This document shows positions 1-8,311 of a stretch of DNA of 25,506 nt, in pieces. The translations under genes and the position numbers were made by a program. The stretch comes from a virus: positions 1-25,506 of IMG/VR virus record IMGVR_UViG_3300036715_002701; one strand, written 5' to 3'. The number at the start of each line of letters is the position of its first letter. Within the stretch, counting starts at the first letter, position 1. The notes beneath the pieces are model-generated. The model ran no database searches, was not told the DNA's origin, and worked only from the letters and a program-made list of their open reading frames with translations.

Positions 1-198
1 CATTGAAATAGAACCAACAAAAACCAACCCCGATGCTGTAGCTTTGTATTTGTAAAACTGAGCTAAACCATTGACAGTAATTAATGAAAAATCAGAACGA
101 TTAAGCGGCGCAAAAATATACACAAATCCTTTGTGATAAAAAGCATAGTAAAAGTAGATATTGGGTTGCGACCAGGGAGAGGGCGTTAGTTGTAACAT
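1..198 (-). CDS. Partial unknown protein, N-terminal 66 residues
   Basis: The start codon ATG is at 198-196, preceded on the minus strand by AAGGA about 6 bases upstream, and the frame stays open to the left edge of the window. The visible part begins MLQLTPSPWSQPN and is rich in aromatic residues (Tyr, Phe) with alternating hydrophobic residues, suggesting a beta-rich soluble protein. I recognise no family. It starts 2 bases after the stop of the holin-like gene, so it is probably co-transcribed with the lysis candidates. An endolysin would be a natural partner here but nothing visible supports one. Confidence 0.6.
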   Translation of the reverse strand, partial: MLQLTPSPWSQPNIYFYYAFYHKGFVYIFAPLNRSDFSLITVNGLAQFYKYKATASGLVFVGSISM

Positions 199-200
199 GA

Positions 201-437
201 TTATTCCTTATTTTCTGGAGAAGGATCTGGCGTGACATCCGTCTTCTTAGTCATCGTATCGTATGCAACTTCCGCGCCCTTGTTGATGCCACACAACGCC
301 AGCACTCCACCAACTAGCACAGGGTAGACCGCAGCAATAGCAACCCAATGCGCGGCAGCCAGACCCGTTCCAGCCACTACCACAATGCCTACGCCTACTA
401 ACAAGTGGTCTTGAACCCAATCTCTCCAAGGTAACAT
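201..437 (-). CDS. Small membrane protein, holin candidate
   Basis: A 78-residue protein with two hydrophobic segments, about residues 13-30 (LVGVGIVVVAGTGLAAA) and 31-50 (WVAIAAVYPVLVGGVLALCG), and a hydrophilic, charged C-terminus (about 60-78, KKTDVTPDPSPENKE). Two membrane helices, short length and charged tail fit a phage holin, which would form the inner membrane lesion that starts lysis. No sequence family is certain. The neighbour upstream is a coiled-coil protein with one C-terminal membrane segment, a pairing known from XhlA/XhlB-type lysis cassettes. The ribosome binding site AAAGGAGCC lies just before the ATG and overlaps the stop of that neighbour, implying coupled translation. 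It could instead be another small virion membrane protein. Confidence 0.55.
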   Translation of the reverse strand: MLPWRDWVQDHLLVGVGIVVVAGTGLAAAHWVAIAAVYPVLVGGVLALCGINKGAEVAYDTMTKKTDVTPDPSPENKE

Positions 438-447
438 GGTGGCTCCT

Positions 448-732
448 TTAGTGGCCGCGTAACGTCCACAAGAAATGCATCAAGTCCATTAATGGGATAA
501 CAAATGCGGCCAACACCACCGGCCACAAAGCATAGGAGCGGTCTTTGGACTTGATAGCCGCTTCGCGCTCGCTCATCAAAATAGCAACCGACTTATGTGT
601 CTCTTCGATCTTGGGCGACAGCTTTTCCAACAGCGCGCCGGTATTTTCTACACTAGATTGCAACTTGACGAACTCCTCGCGGGTGGTGTAGTGTTCTAGT
701 TCTTCGATGTGTAATGCAGGACGAGGTGCCAT
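448..732 (-). CDS. XhlA-like coiled-coil membrane protein, lysis candidate
   Basis: A 94-residue protein. Residues 8-65 are a charged, heptad-like helix (IEELEHYTTREEFVKLQ..., EKLSPKIEETHKSVAILMSERE), and residues 68-91 form one hydrophobic segment (ALWPVVLAAFVIPLMDLMHFLW) with a short basic tail. N-terminal coiled coil plus single C-terminal membrane helix is the architecture of XhlA (haemolysin XhlA family) proteins, which act with a holin in phage-mediated lysis. The next gene downstream is a two-helix membrane protein, which supports a lysis role. The assignment rests on architecture and context, not on diagnostic residues. The start has a good RBS (AGGAGGAT) about 10 bases upstream. Confidence 0.5.
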   Translation of the reverse strand: MAPRPALHIEELEHYTTREEFVKLQSSVENTGALLEKLSPKIEETHKSVAILMSEREAAIKSKDRSYALWPVVLAAFVIPLMDLMHFLWTLRGH

Positions 733-756
733 GTTTATCCTCCTGTGGTAGTTAGA

Positions 757-1671
757 TTAGCCACCTAGATTGGCTAGAGAAATAAAGTCCCAACGACTGG
801 TGAACAAAGTGTTGGCTGCATCGTAGTTGCCGGTGATGATTGCGTGGCGTGATGTGACTAACACGTCGTATGGTTGAGCCTTGACCCCGGCGTTAGTGAA
901 GAAGCTGTTGGACAAGACCAAGCTAGGTGATTGTAGCAACGACATCTTGGCTAAGAAGAATTGGGAAGCGGCATTGGACACCAACATCACCGCTTGCGAG
1001 CGATTTAAGTCGCACTGTTCTTCAGACACCAAGTTGAATGCCGTTAAGGCTGGGCCCGGTAAGACCCCGTACGTTTGGGAGTTCGGACGGTAAGTGTACC
1101 CCGTGCCCGGAGCAGCCACGGTTAATCCGAACAAGGTGTCTTGGACTGGCAAGAACTTGACCAAACCCGGAGTCAACACCGACAACAGACGCCAATAAGG
1201 AACGGTGCCATTGTCTAACACGGTACCAATGAACAAAGTATTGGTGGTGCGGTTGAACAGATAAAGCTTGTCGTGTACAAAGGACAAGTTGATGGCGTCT
1301 GTGGGCGCTCCGCACTGGGCGATATTGATTGTGCGGAATTGGAAATTCTGTTGGACGAAGCATGAAGTAATATCGACTACAGCAATGATCCCCAACGTGC
1401 CGATTGTGGTTGGGACGAAGTAAGTGTATGGTCCCACAACCAATGTCGAGTCCGACGACAAAAAGATCGACGGGTCTTGGGTGTGGAAAAAGGTTTCCAC
1501 TTTGACTACGGGGGATCTCATTGAAGACAAGCGGATAGCGACGGGCTGGCCATTGACCTTGTAAGTAGTCAAAGCATTGTCCGTGATCCCCAACGGGACA
1601 ATGAACGCGCCATTGGTTTCAATAGAACCTAGAGAAGCAAAACCTGGATTAAAAGAAAAATCGACGTTCAT
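757..1671 (-). CDS. Beta-rich protein of unknown function, probable virion protein
   Basis: A 304-residue protein without a family I recognise. It is rich in Thr, Val, Leu, Asn and aromatics in short alternating strands, with little charge, as in beta-sandwich or propeller-like virion proteins. It begins MNVDFSFNPGFASLG. There are four cysteines and no evident metal site. The gene lies downstream of the tail tube gene but beyond a strong terminator (1697-1734), so it is either read from its own promoter or by read-through. The RBS GAAAGG is about 8 bases before the ATG. Candidate roles are a tail- or fibre-associated structural protein; the position next to the lysis candidates does not decide this. 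Confidence 0.5.
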   Translation of the reverse strand: MNVDFSFNPGFASLGSIETNGAFIVPLGITDNALTTYKVNGQPVAIRLSSMRSPVVKVETFFHTQDPSIFLSSDSTLVVGPYTYFVPTTIGTLGIIAVVDITSCFVQQNFQFRTINIAQCGAPTDAINLSFVHDKLYLFNRTTNTLFIGTVLDNGTVPYWRLLSVLTPGLVKFLPVQDTLFGLTVAAPGTGYTYRPNSQTYGVLPGPALTAFNLVSEEQCDLNRSQAVMLVSNAASQFFLAKMSLLQSPSLVLSNSFFTNAGVKAQPYDVLVTSRHAIITGNYDAANTLFTSRWDFISLANLGG

Positions 1672-1696
1672 AGTGTACCTTTCTGGGCGTTACAGA

Positions 1697-1734
1697 GAAA
1701 GAAAAGAGGGCCGTGTAACGACCCGGCCCTCTTT
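1697..1734 (-). terminator. Rho-independent terminator after the tail tube gene
   Basis: A perfect 11-bp inverted repeat (AAAGAGGGCCG at 1703-1713 and CGGCCCTCTTT at 1724-1734) encloses a 10-base loop. Read on the minus strand, the GC-rich stem is followed by the T-rich run TTTTCTTTC. It lies 32 bases after the tail tube stop and before the next start. This should end the sheath-tube transcript and insulate the lysis-side genes. Confidence 0.9.
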
Positions 1735-1765
1735 GATACGGATTGCTTATAAAGTGGTTAGACGA

Positions 1766-2233
1766 TTAAGGAAGTTGTGCAGCACCTTGAGGACCAGTTG
1801 TAGACTCCCCTTGGCTACCTTCTTCGTCGGATAGGACTAGTCCGCGCATTGTGAATTGGATTTCGGTGGTTTGCTTGGCAGCCACGGTGTTGTTGAATCC
1901 CAAAACCTTAACCCCTACGATAACAGCTAGTGGTGTGTTGGACAAGCGGTCGTGGATGGTTACGGTAATGTCGTTCAACGTTAGCAAGTCTTGTAGCTTG
2001 CCCATGCGGATGCTGTCCGAGAACGGGCCGTTTTTCATAATACGATAACCAGTAGCAGAGATTTCTACTGGAGCGTATCCGGTGACTTGGATTTCTTGAG
2101 TAGCTTCTGCACCCACGATATCGATATCACGTGAAACCAATTGTACGCCCCACGTGATGGACGAAAAGATGCCTACTAACTTTGGCCCGATAAAGACCTT
2201 GGCTCTAGAGCCGTGTAGAACTTGAGATGCCAT
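1766..2233 (-). CDS. Tail tube protein
   Basis: A 155-residue protein directly downstream of the sheath gene, the usual sheath-tube order in contractile-tail phages. The N-terminal part (VLHGSRAKVFIGPKLVGIF) and the central strands (EIQVTGYAPVEISATGYRI) have the alternating pattern and small size of myovirus tail tube proteins of the XkdM/FI-like group. The tube is the rigid inner channel of the tail through which DNA passes. The last 20 residues are Gly/Ser/Gln/Pro-rich and probably disordered. The gene ends 32 bases before a strong terminator. Function rests on size, position and strand pattern; confidence is good because of the adjacent sheath. Confidence 0.75.
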   Translation of the reverse strand: MASQVLHGSRAKVFIGPKLVGIFSSITWGVQLVSRDIDIVGAEATQEIQVTGYAPVEISATGYRIMKNGPFSDSIRMGKLQDLLTLNDITVTIHDRLSNTPLAVIVGVKVLGFNNTVAAKQTTEIQFTMRGLVLSDEEGSQGESTTGPQGAAQLP

Positions 2234-2269
2234 GTTTGGTGTCCTTTATTTAATTACGAGCCAGCGTTA

Positions 2270-5236
2270 TTATTGCCCAGCCGATTGCTGTACCGGCTGG
2301 ATGAAGAAGTTGATCGGGATGAAGTACAAACCAGTCGCTTCAAAGACCGTGAACGAAACCTTGGCCGTAGGACCGTTGATATCGATTTGAGCGTTCAAGT
2401 AACCGGCTGGCGCTTGGTCCGATGGAGCGATCAACTTCAAGCGCACGAAGTTCTTCATAATGCCCGCTAGAGAAGACAACATCATGGCCGCAGAGATATC
2501 TGCCAATGACTGACCAACGTATTGCTTTTCTAGTTGTGCAGCAGTCGACAACGCGATAACGTCGGCTACGTACACAGCTTGGATAGAAGAGTAAACGAAG
2601 TTGCTATCCGTGGCGTAGGTGGTGTAGTCTGCCAAGAACTTGTAGGCAACGCCCGTGTCGTCCGGGACGATAACCATCAAGCCCGCTTGCAACGCTTGGT
2701 CAACTGCGTCCGAGTCTGTAGGCAAGAAGTCTCCAGCAGCTTGGTAGGCCGAGTTGATGTTCAAAATCTTGTTGAAGATTGGCTTGTAGAAACCAGCCGC
2801 TTGCATAGCTGCAGTAATAACGGCACCCATCCACGGTTGGAAGGACTGGATGGAACCAGACGAAGCCAACAAGCGCACGTCTTGGAAGCCCATAGAGCAA
2901 CGGGCATTTGCGATGGTTTGTGCAGCGATTTTGGCGTTTGCGAACGTGTCTTTGATGGACAAGAAAGCTTGACGGCTACGACGACGCTTTAGTTGGCTAG
3001 AGAACAATACGCTGGTGGAGAAAGCCGCATTGATCGAAGCGATGGTGTAGGACGATGCGGGATCAGTCAACCCAGCTTGTACGTCCAGCGAAGCGTCGCG
3101 GCTGAACAACGGTACCGCAAAGTTGCAGCGTAGCTTTTGTAGCGCTAAAATGGCGTTGGCGATATCGGTGTTGGACGTGCTACCCAACGTTCCACCGGTC
3201 AAGAAGGTCTGCGCAGCTACTTCTGGCAAACCGGAACCCGTGGTCACGTATTGACCGTTGGCTGGAATACCGCCTGCCAATACACCACCCATGATTACCA
3301 TGTAACCCGTGGCGGCATCCGTCAAGTCCACTAGCTGAGACTGGGAATTGATTTGCAGAACTTCGTAGGCGTCTTTCTTGATACGAACACCAAAAGATGT
3401 TACAGTAGACGTACCGGCTACGTTTGTGCAGATGTTGAACGTACCTTGGTCTAGAACATAGCAAGGCAAGTTCTTGAAAGCAGCTAACGTCACGGCGCAA
3501 GAATAACCAGGCTGAGCGTTGATCCAAGCAGCCAACGCCCCTAATGTCAGATAGTTGGTGTAAGCTACGGACAAGTTGGACCCAGTACCACCGGTTACAG
3601 ACGTGGTGATCGTGTTAGTGGACGTCACAGTCATTGTTGCTGTCGTACCGTTGTAACCGATAGCCAAAACCGCGTTACCGCCTACGGGGAAAGCTTCGGA
3701 CAAGTTGGACACAGGGTTGGTGGTGTTGATGGACACTACCAAGTCGGATGCCGATACGATTGGAGCTTGGGTGGCCGATTGCAACCAAGCTGTGGTCGCG
3801 CCCGCCGCCGTGAACGTGGACGTTTGCAAGGAGTCGGTGGCTGCGGAGCCGTCGGAGATTGCCAAGACCTTGGACACACCGTCGATAGCAGGACGCAAAG
3901 TTTGCGCGTCCGTAGCTGGAGTCACGATTGCCGTAGCAGATACCGCTACTAGGACCGCGCTGTTCGACAAACGTGTAGCGATAATAGTGGACGACGTAGA
4001 CGCGGTGATTTGATACCAGCCGACGTTGACGGAACCAGCGCCAGCTAACACGGACCCGGAGTTGATACGGAAGTAGTCGCCTACTGCCGGAGTAGTAGCC
4101 CACGTACCCGTGATCGTAGCGGTTACTACTTGGGTGACGTTGTTGACCGCCAAAGCGATCAACGTGCCCGTTTGCCCAGTGATCAACCCACGGTCCGTAC
4201 CTGTTACGTTAGTAGCTGTGATACCGGAAATGATCTTCAAGTCGTTGGCTGGAGTAGCAGACACCGCCGTCGCCGTCTTGCTGGTCAAGGTATGCGCTGC
4301 CGTAGTGTCCGACTGCATCAACTTGGCGGTGATCGTCGTAGCCGTTGCAGCCGTTACCACGAACGTTCCTTGGTTGGTGTTCGCACCGTTGATCAAAATC
4401 GAGTCCGCGCTGTTGGAGTATTCCGTGTTAGCCGCAATAATCAACATGTCGCCCGGAGTAGGGATGGTGGCCCAAGAAGTAGCAGCACCGGACAAAGTCA
4501 CTACGATAACTCCCGTTGCGTTGGTAGCCGAGATAGCCAACGACGACGTGGCCGTGATACCGGTCATCACCAAGCGATCAACGCCACCCGTTACCAACAT
4601 CGACGGAGTTAATGCCGCCATCGATGCCGCAAACGTTACTGGAGAAACCAAGCCAGTGATAGCCGACGTTACGGTTTGGGTGAACGTCGTGTTGGCACCA
4701 CCGTTAACACGTACGTTAACGATCTGCGTACGACTGGTAGACAAGTTGGTGGGCAACGAAGCGAAAGCAAACAAACCGGTGGTCGCAGGAACCTCTGCTT
4801 GCGATTGGGTTACAGACAAACCGGTCCCGTTACCAGAAGCCCCGTAAAAGTTAGACTGTGCCTTACGGTACGCAGCTAAACCAGCACGCGTCATTGACGT
4901 AGACGCCAAGCCACCTTGATTGGTCTTCAAAATGTAAATAGCTTGTGCCGCACCAGTGATTTGTGGGTCCTTAGACGGCACAGCCAAAGCCGAGAAGGCG
5001 TCCACGATATTGCCGGAGCCGTATTTCGTACGCACAGCCGCTAACTGTCCCGGACCATACACGTTTTGAGTGATATCGGACTCTTGTGCAAATGACGGAC
5101 CTTGCATAGCTTCGCCAACAAGCACCATCACGCCCGACGTCGACAAACCAACTTGGTTGTTCACAACGGTATACTTAGGGTAAGCACCCGGTTGGTAAAT
5201 GACTGCGCCTGAGTCATCAATGTAAGATAATGCCAT
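2270..5236 (-). CDS. Contractile tail sheath protein with a large beta-rich insertion
   Basis: A 988-residue protein. The N-terminus (YQPGAYPKYTVVNN, about 14-27; VMVLVGEAMQGPS, 36-48) and the C-terminal half (about 640-988, including PLFSRDASLDVQAGL, VLFSSQLKRRRSRQAF and the final YLNAQIDINGPTAKVSFTVFE region) read as a phage tail sheath, the outer contractile layer that drives tube penetration. Typical sheaths have roughly 400-700 residues. The extra length is a Thr/Ala/Val-rich region from about 130 to 640 which includes at least two related segments: GITAT at 226-230 and 338-342, WATIPTPGD at 255-263 and WATTPAVGD at 379-387. These probably form surface domains on the tail. The RBS AAAGGA is about 10 bases before ATG. 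The 135-bp gap upstream is the largest in the window and may hold a promoter. Confidence 0.88.
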   Translation of the reverse strand: MALSYIDDSGAVIYQPGAYPKYTVVNNQVGLSTSGVMVLVGEAMQGPSFAQESDITQNVYGPGQLAAVRTKYGSGNIVDAFSALAVPSKDPQITGAAQAIYILKTNQGGLASTSMTRAGLAAYRKAQSNFYGASGNGTGLSVTQSQAEVPATTGLFAFASLPTNLSTSRTQIVNVRVNGGANTTFTQTVTSAITGLVSPVTFAASMAALTPSMLVTGGVDRLVMTGITATSSLAISATNATGVIVVTLSGAATSWATIPTPGDMLIIAANTEYSNSADSILINGANTNQGTFVVTAATATTITAKLMQSDTTAAHTLTSKTATAVSATPANDLKIISGITATNVTGTDRGLITGQTGTLIALAVNNVTQVVTATITGTWATTPAVGDYFRINSGSVLAGAGSVNVGWYQITASTSSTIIATRLSNSAVLVAVSATAIVTPATDAQTLRPAIDGVSKVLAISDGSAATDSLQTSTFTAAGATTAWLQSATQAPIVSASDLVVSINTTNPVSNLSEAFPVGGNAVLAIGYNGTTATMTVTSTNTITTSVTGGTGSNLSVAYTNYLTLGALAAWINAQPGYSCAVTLAAFKNLPCYVLDQGTFNICTNVAGTSTVTSFGVRIKKDAYEVLQINSQSQLVDLTDAATGYMVIMGGVLAGGIPANGQYVTTGSGLPEVAAQTFLTGGTLGSTSNTDIANAILALQKLRCNFAVPLFSRDASLDVQAGLTDPASSYTIASINAAFSTSVLFSSQLKRRRSRQAFLSIKDTFANAKIAAQTIANARCSMGFQDVRLLASSGSIQSFQPWMGAVITAAMQAAGFYKPIFNKILNINSAYQAAGDFLPTDSDAVDQALQAGLMVIVPDDTGVAYKFLADYTTYATDSNFVYSSIQAVYVADVIALSTAAQLEKQYVGQSLADISAAMMLSSLAGIMKNFVRLKLIAPSDQAPAGYLNAQIDINGPTAKVSFTVFEATGLYFIPINFFIQPVQQSAGQ
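3953..4246 (-). repeat. Sheath insertion repeat 2
   Basis: Encodes sheath residues about 331-428: NDLKIISGITAT, then WATTPAVGDYFRI, then WYQITASTSSTIIATRL. It matches repeat 1 in motif order but is clearly diverged. Confidence 0.6.
4307..4579 (-). repeat. Sheath insertion repeat 1
   Basis: Encodes sheath residues about 220-310: DRLVMTGITAT, then WATIPTPGDMLI, then TFVVTAATATTITAKL. The same order of motifs returns about 115 residues later, indicating a duplicated beta domain. Confidence 0.6.
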
Positions 5237-5371
5237 TGTTGAAAGTCCTTTCGGTTACAACCGGGTGCTACATTAAATTCCGTGGCCGGAACACCAACCA
5301 CTCTTGTACCGCAAAAGATTATGTAATCCGTCACGTCAGGTTTTGTATGTAAAAACGTCTGTGCGCCAAGA

Positions 5372-8293
5372 TTATTTGACTTTAAAAATCTTTGACAAGG
5401 CTTCCATGTAGTAAGTAGCTTCCGCCTTGCCCAACTTAGCCTTGGCGTCTTTGTATACCGACATTGGGTCGGTAGCTGGCTGTGCGTTGAATTGTTGAGC
5501 AGCAGCTTGTTCGTTTGCAGGGATTGATGGGTGATCGGGATTGTTGACGCGGTCGTGGATCTCTTGTGTCCACGGTTTATCTGGGGACATCAACTTGTGC
5601 AACTCCATTTCGCCTGGAGAAGCCAATCCATTTTCTACAGCATATTGATTCGTCAAATAATCGCAATGTGCGCAATTTCCACGGGCGTCTACGTGACGAT
5701 CCAATGGATGGCTGTCACCGTTAGGTGCGTTATCTTTGATCCCTCTATAAAGGTGCCCACTTTCCACCTCCATGTCTGGAGACGGAAGCTGACTCATTGC
5801 CAAGTTGTGGCGTTGAAGATAGTCATTATGATGGTCTTCTTTTGCACCTATAGGATCGCGCTCTTGTCGAGCGTGAAAATCTGAGCCGTTATCGTGTTGG
5901 GCTCCCAAAATACTCATTAATTTTTCAAATTCTTCTTGCGGGTCACGCGGCGCGCGGGTCGGAGACAGACTAAAACGCTTACCTTCTTGTCGGCGTAGCA
6001 TCTGTTGTTGCATACGATATTGTCTTTGCTTAATAATCGACCCTGGCTCAAAGTCGTATGAATTTCGTGGAGCATCGTTTAGTTCTGTTTCAACGTTGTT
6101 TGGATGTGGTGGCATAGCAATATACTCGCCGTCTTGATCAGTATATCTTTCGTTTCTGATAGGCTCTGCTGGTTCGAATTCAGCGGGTTGTTGGGAAGCA
6201 CCGCCGTATTCGGGGTGAGCTTGTTGGTCCCAAACGTCATTCTGATCCGGGTCGTCGGTAGGTTGGTTGTACTGTAAACGCGATGCGGCATTACGTCCGA
6301 AGACGTCGCCTTTCACTAACGCCACAATCTGTTGCAAATGGAATCCAGCTTCGGACTTAGACATCTTGCCGGAGCGCATCTTGTCGTACGCTTGTTGGCG
6401 ACCTTGCACGTTAGCCGGATCAGACAATGGCAACCCAGGATCCGTCTTGGCTTCAGACGGATCATAAACTTGACGCTTCTTTGGTTGTGGCGCAGGAGAT
6501 TCCCAAAAGCCACCCAAAGGCTTGCCCACTTTTGGTACACGCTCTCCTACCCCCGGCTCACGAGCACCTTTTGCAGCAGCATATGCCGTAGCTACTTTGT
6601 CTTCGAAGCGCTCTTTGCTCTTAGGGATTGGTGATGGCTTCCCTTGCGGGATGTCGAACGGCGATGCCCCGGGAGTTAATCCCGACTTAGCTTCCGCTTT
6701 GGCTTTTTGCTTTTGATGCGCTTCTTGGATGCGGGAGAACTTGACCGACCCGCGCTCCACGTTGCGTTGGTGCTGCTTTTGACGACGCAAGTCTTCTACG
6801 TGCGCTTGACGATGCGCCAAGTCCATCTTGGCTTCACCACGTTGCGTACGTGTGCGGTCTTCCTTGAATGCGGAAATGTGCTGGGCATCACGCTTGGCTT
6901 GGTCACGTTCTGCTTGTGCAGCCGCCTTTTGCTTTTCGTGCGCTTGACGGATTTGATGCAACTTGTAAGCACCGTACATTGCCGGTACCATGTACTGCAA
7001 GCCGGAATTGAAAGTAGGTGCCGTGGCGTAGTTCGGCATCTCCTTGCGCAAAGGCTGTACGTCCGGCATTGTTTCAATAGCCGACAAACTCTTGGACAAG
7101 GTTTCTACGTAGTAAGCTGCTTCGGACTTACCTAACTTAGCCTTTTCAGCGTGATAAACAGCCATAGGATCGTTGCTGGGTGTAACACTGGCTTTTGCCT
7201 TTGCTGCTTGGTCTGGTCGATTCGGATGATCTTTATTGACAAAGCGCGCGTAAATTTCTTGAGTCCAAGACTCGCCCGGCGACATAACCCGATGTAATTC
7301 CATTTCACCAGGATGCGCCATATTGTGTTTTAAAGCAAAGTCATTTACATGCTTATTGCAATGCGCGCAACTTTTGGTGGCGGGATCGATGTAAGAATCC
7401 AATTCGTGTTCGTCGCCATGCTGCAACGAGTGCATTGGAGCGAATTCGCCCAAATGAATCCCGGGGTTCAAGTTTTTTAATGCGGCGGTGTGATTTTTAT
7501 GACCTTCAACGTGTTTCATTTGTTGTTGATCGTGGTCCAGTTCACGCTCTCCGTCTGACGATAAATACTTTCCTTCTAGGTAAGCATCTTTGTGTCCGGC
7601 ACGGGCATCGGAATGGTGATAGGTCAATTGTTGAATTAAATCATCAAAAGCGATACGAGGACTTGGGTGAACAAATCGACCTTGTACGTCAAGAGGACTT
7701 TCGTCAAATTGCCCCTTGGACAAAGATACGATTTGTTGTAGATAAAATTTAGCTTCACCCTTCGTGATCGGTTTGATATTGGGATTAAAACCCGTTTGGG
7801 CATAAAGATGTTCGCCGCCCGTATTAGCAATGGCGGCTTCTTGCGGATAGATGATTTGGTCCATTGCCGGAGCAAAAGCAGCTTGCGCAATCTTTTCTTC
7901 ACAATGAGCACACTTGCCGTTGGGCTTAACATGCTGATCTAATGGACGATTGCCCCCCAAAGGTAAAGCTACTTTATAGTAATTCGTAGGATGTGGTTGG
8001 TTAAGCGTTTCACCGAATTGCGCTCTTTGCGCTTCATTCTGCGCATTTCCACCACTTCGATGAAACTCGGCTGGGTCCATCAATTGTTCTAGTTCCCCAG
8101 CAGCCGCCAAGTGGGCTTTCTTCTGGTTATGATGGTGAAGAAATTCTGGGCCACCTAACGGTGTAGCACGATCATTGATACGACCGCCATGTTGATGAGC
8201 CGCCAACATGTGCTCAAAGTGAGCTTCACGAATGGCTTTTTTAGCGCCTTCGTTTAAGTCACTCTTTTTGAGCGAAGAAATTTGAATAGACAT
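5372..8293 (-). CDS. Multidomain His-rich protein with three CAHC modules
   Basis: A 973-residue hydrophilic protein with no family I recognise. It contains three copies of a module: a His-rich helical segment, then [H/R]PLD or HELD, then CAHC (residues 128-131, 309-312, 874-877). Copies two and three continue with PGEMELH, a WTQEI segment, a D-H-P segment and DPM-x-VY, and end in KAKLGK-[S/A]-EA. The CxxC pair with conserved His and Asp suggests a structural zinc site. Residues about 443-535 form a long, highly charged coiled-coil-like stretch; 540-640 is Pro/Lys-rich linker. The motif [hydrophobic]-x-K-[S/A/G]-[E/D] occurs at 8-12, 176-180, 387-391, 644-648, 659-663 and 953-957, each near a module border. 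It sits between a disordered protein and the sheath gene, so it is probably a virion protein. Cutting at these sites is my inference. Confidence 0.6.
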   Translation of the reverse strand: MSIQISSLKKSDLNEGAKKAIREAHFEHMLAAHQHGGRINDRATPLGGPEFLHHHNQKKAHLAAAGELEQLMDPAEFHRSGGNAQNEAQRAQFGETLNQPHPTNYYKVALPLGGNRPLDQHVKPNGKCAHCEEKIAQAAFAPAMDQIIYPQEAAIANTGGEHLYAQTGFNPNIKPITKGEAKFYLQQIVSLSKGQFDESPLDVQGRFVHPSPRIAFDDLIQQLTYHHSDARAGHKDAYLEGKYLSSDGERELDHDQQQMKHVEGHKNHTAALKNLNPGIHLGEFAPMHSLQHGDEHELDSYIDPATKSCAHCNKHVNDFALKHNMAHPGEMELHRVMSPGESWTQEIYARFVNKDHPNRPDQAAKAKASVTPSNDPMAVYHAEKAKLGKSEAAYYVETLSKSLSAIETMPDVQPLRKEMPNYATAPTFNSGLQYMVPAMYGAYKLHQIRQAHEKQKAAAQAERDQAKRDAQHISAFKEDRTRTQRGEAKMDLAHRQAHVEDLRRQKQHQRNVERGSVKFSRIQEAHQKQKAKAEAKSGLTPGASPFDIPQGKPSPIPKSKERFEDKVATAYAAAKGAREPGVGERVPKVGKPLGGFWESPAPQPKKRQVYDPSEAKTDPGLPLSDPANVQGRQQAYDKMRSGKMSKSEAGFHLQQIVALVKGDVFGRNAASRLQYNQPTDDPDQNDVWDQQAHPEYGGASQQPAEFEPAEPIRNERYTDQDGEYIAMPPHPNNVETELNDAPRNSYDFEPGSIIKQRQYRMQQQMLRRQEGKRFSLSPTRAPRDPQEEFEKLMSILGAQHDNGSDFHARQERDPIGAKEDHHNDYLQRHNLAMSQLPSPDMEVESGHLYRGIKDNAPNGDSHPLDRHVDARGNCAHCDYLTNQYAVENGLASPGEMELHKLMSPDKPWTQEIHDRVNNPDHPSIPANEQAAAQQFNAQPATDPMSVYKDAKAKLGKAEATYYMEALSKIFKVK
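5390..5932 (-). repeat. CAHC module C (complete copy)
   Basis: Residues about 788-968 at the C-terminus. Order: FEKLMSIL, His-rich hairpin, HPLDRHV, CAHC, SPGEMELHKLMSP, WTQEIH, NPDHPSIP, DPMSVY, KAKLGKAEATYY. Confidence 0.8.
7094..7648 (-). repeat. CAHC module B (complete copy)
   Basis: Residues about 216-400. Order: FDDLIQQL, His-rich hairpin, HELDSYI, CAHC, AHPGEMELHRVMSP, WTQEIY, KDHPNRP, DPMAVY, KAKLGKSEAAYY. This is one of three copies carrying all segments. Confidence 0.8.
7724..8236 (-). repeat. CAHC module A (diverged copy)
   Basis: Residues about 20-190 of the 973-residue protein. It has a His-rich helical start, RPLDQHV, GKCAHC at 126-131 and ends at ITKGEA and LSKG. The PGEMELH segment is missing or replaced. 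Confidence 0.6.
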
Positions 8294-8311
8294 TAGGCCG
8301 CCTTTGTCTGA

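Noticed and set aside
4110-4847. A 245-codon open frame on the plus strand.
   Set aside because: It lies antisense inside the sheath gene's Thr/Ala/Val-rich insertion, where codon bias keeps the opposite strand open; no RBS or family match is apparent.
5251-5262. CGGTTACAACCG palindrome before the sheath gene as an operator or terminator.
   Set aside because: The inverted repeat leaves only a 2-base loop, has no T tract, and is too short to support a call.
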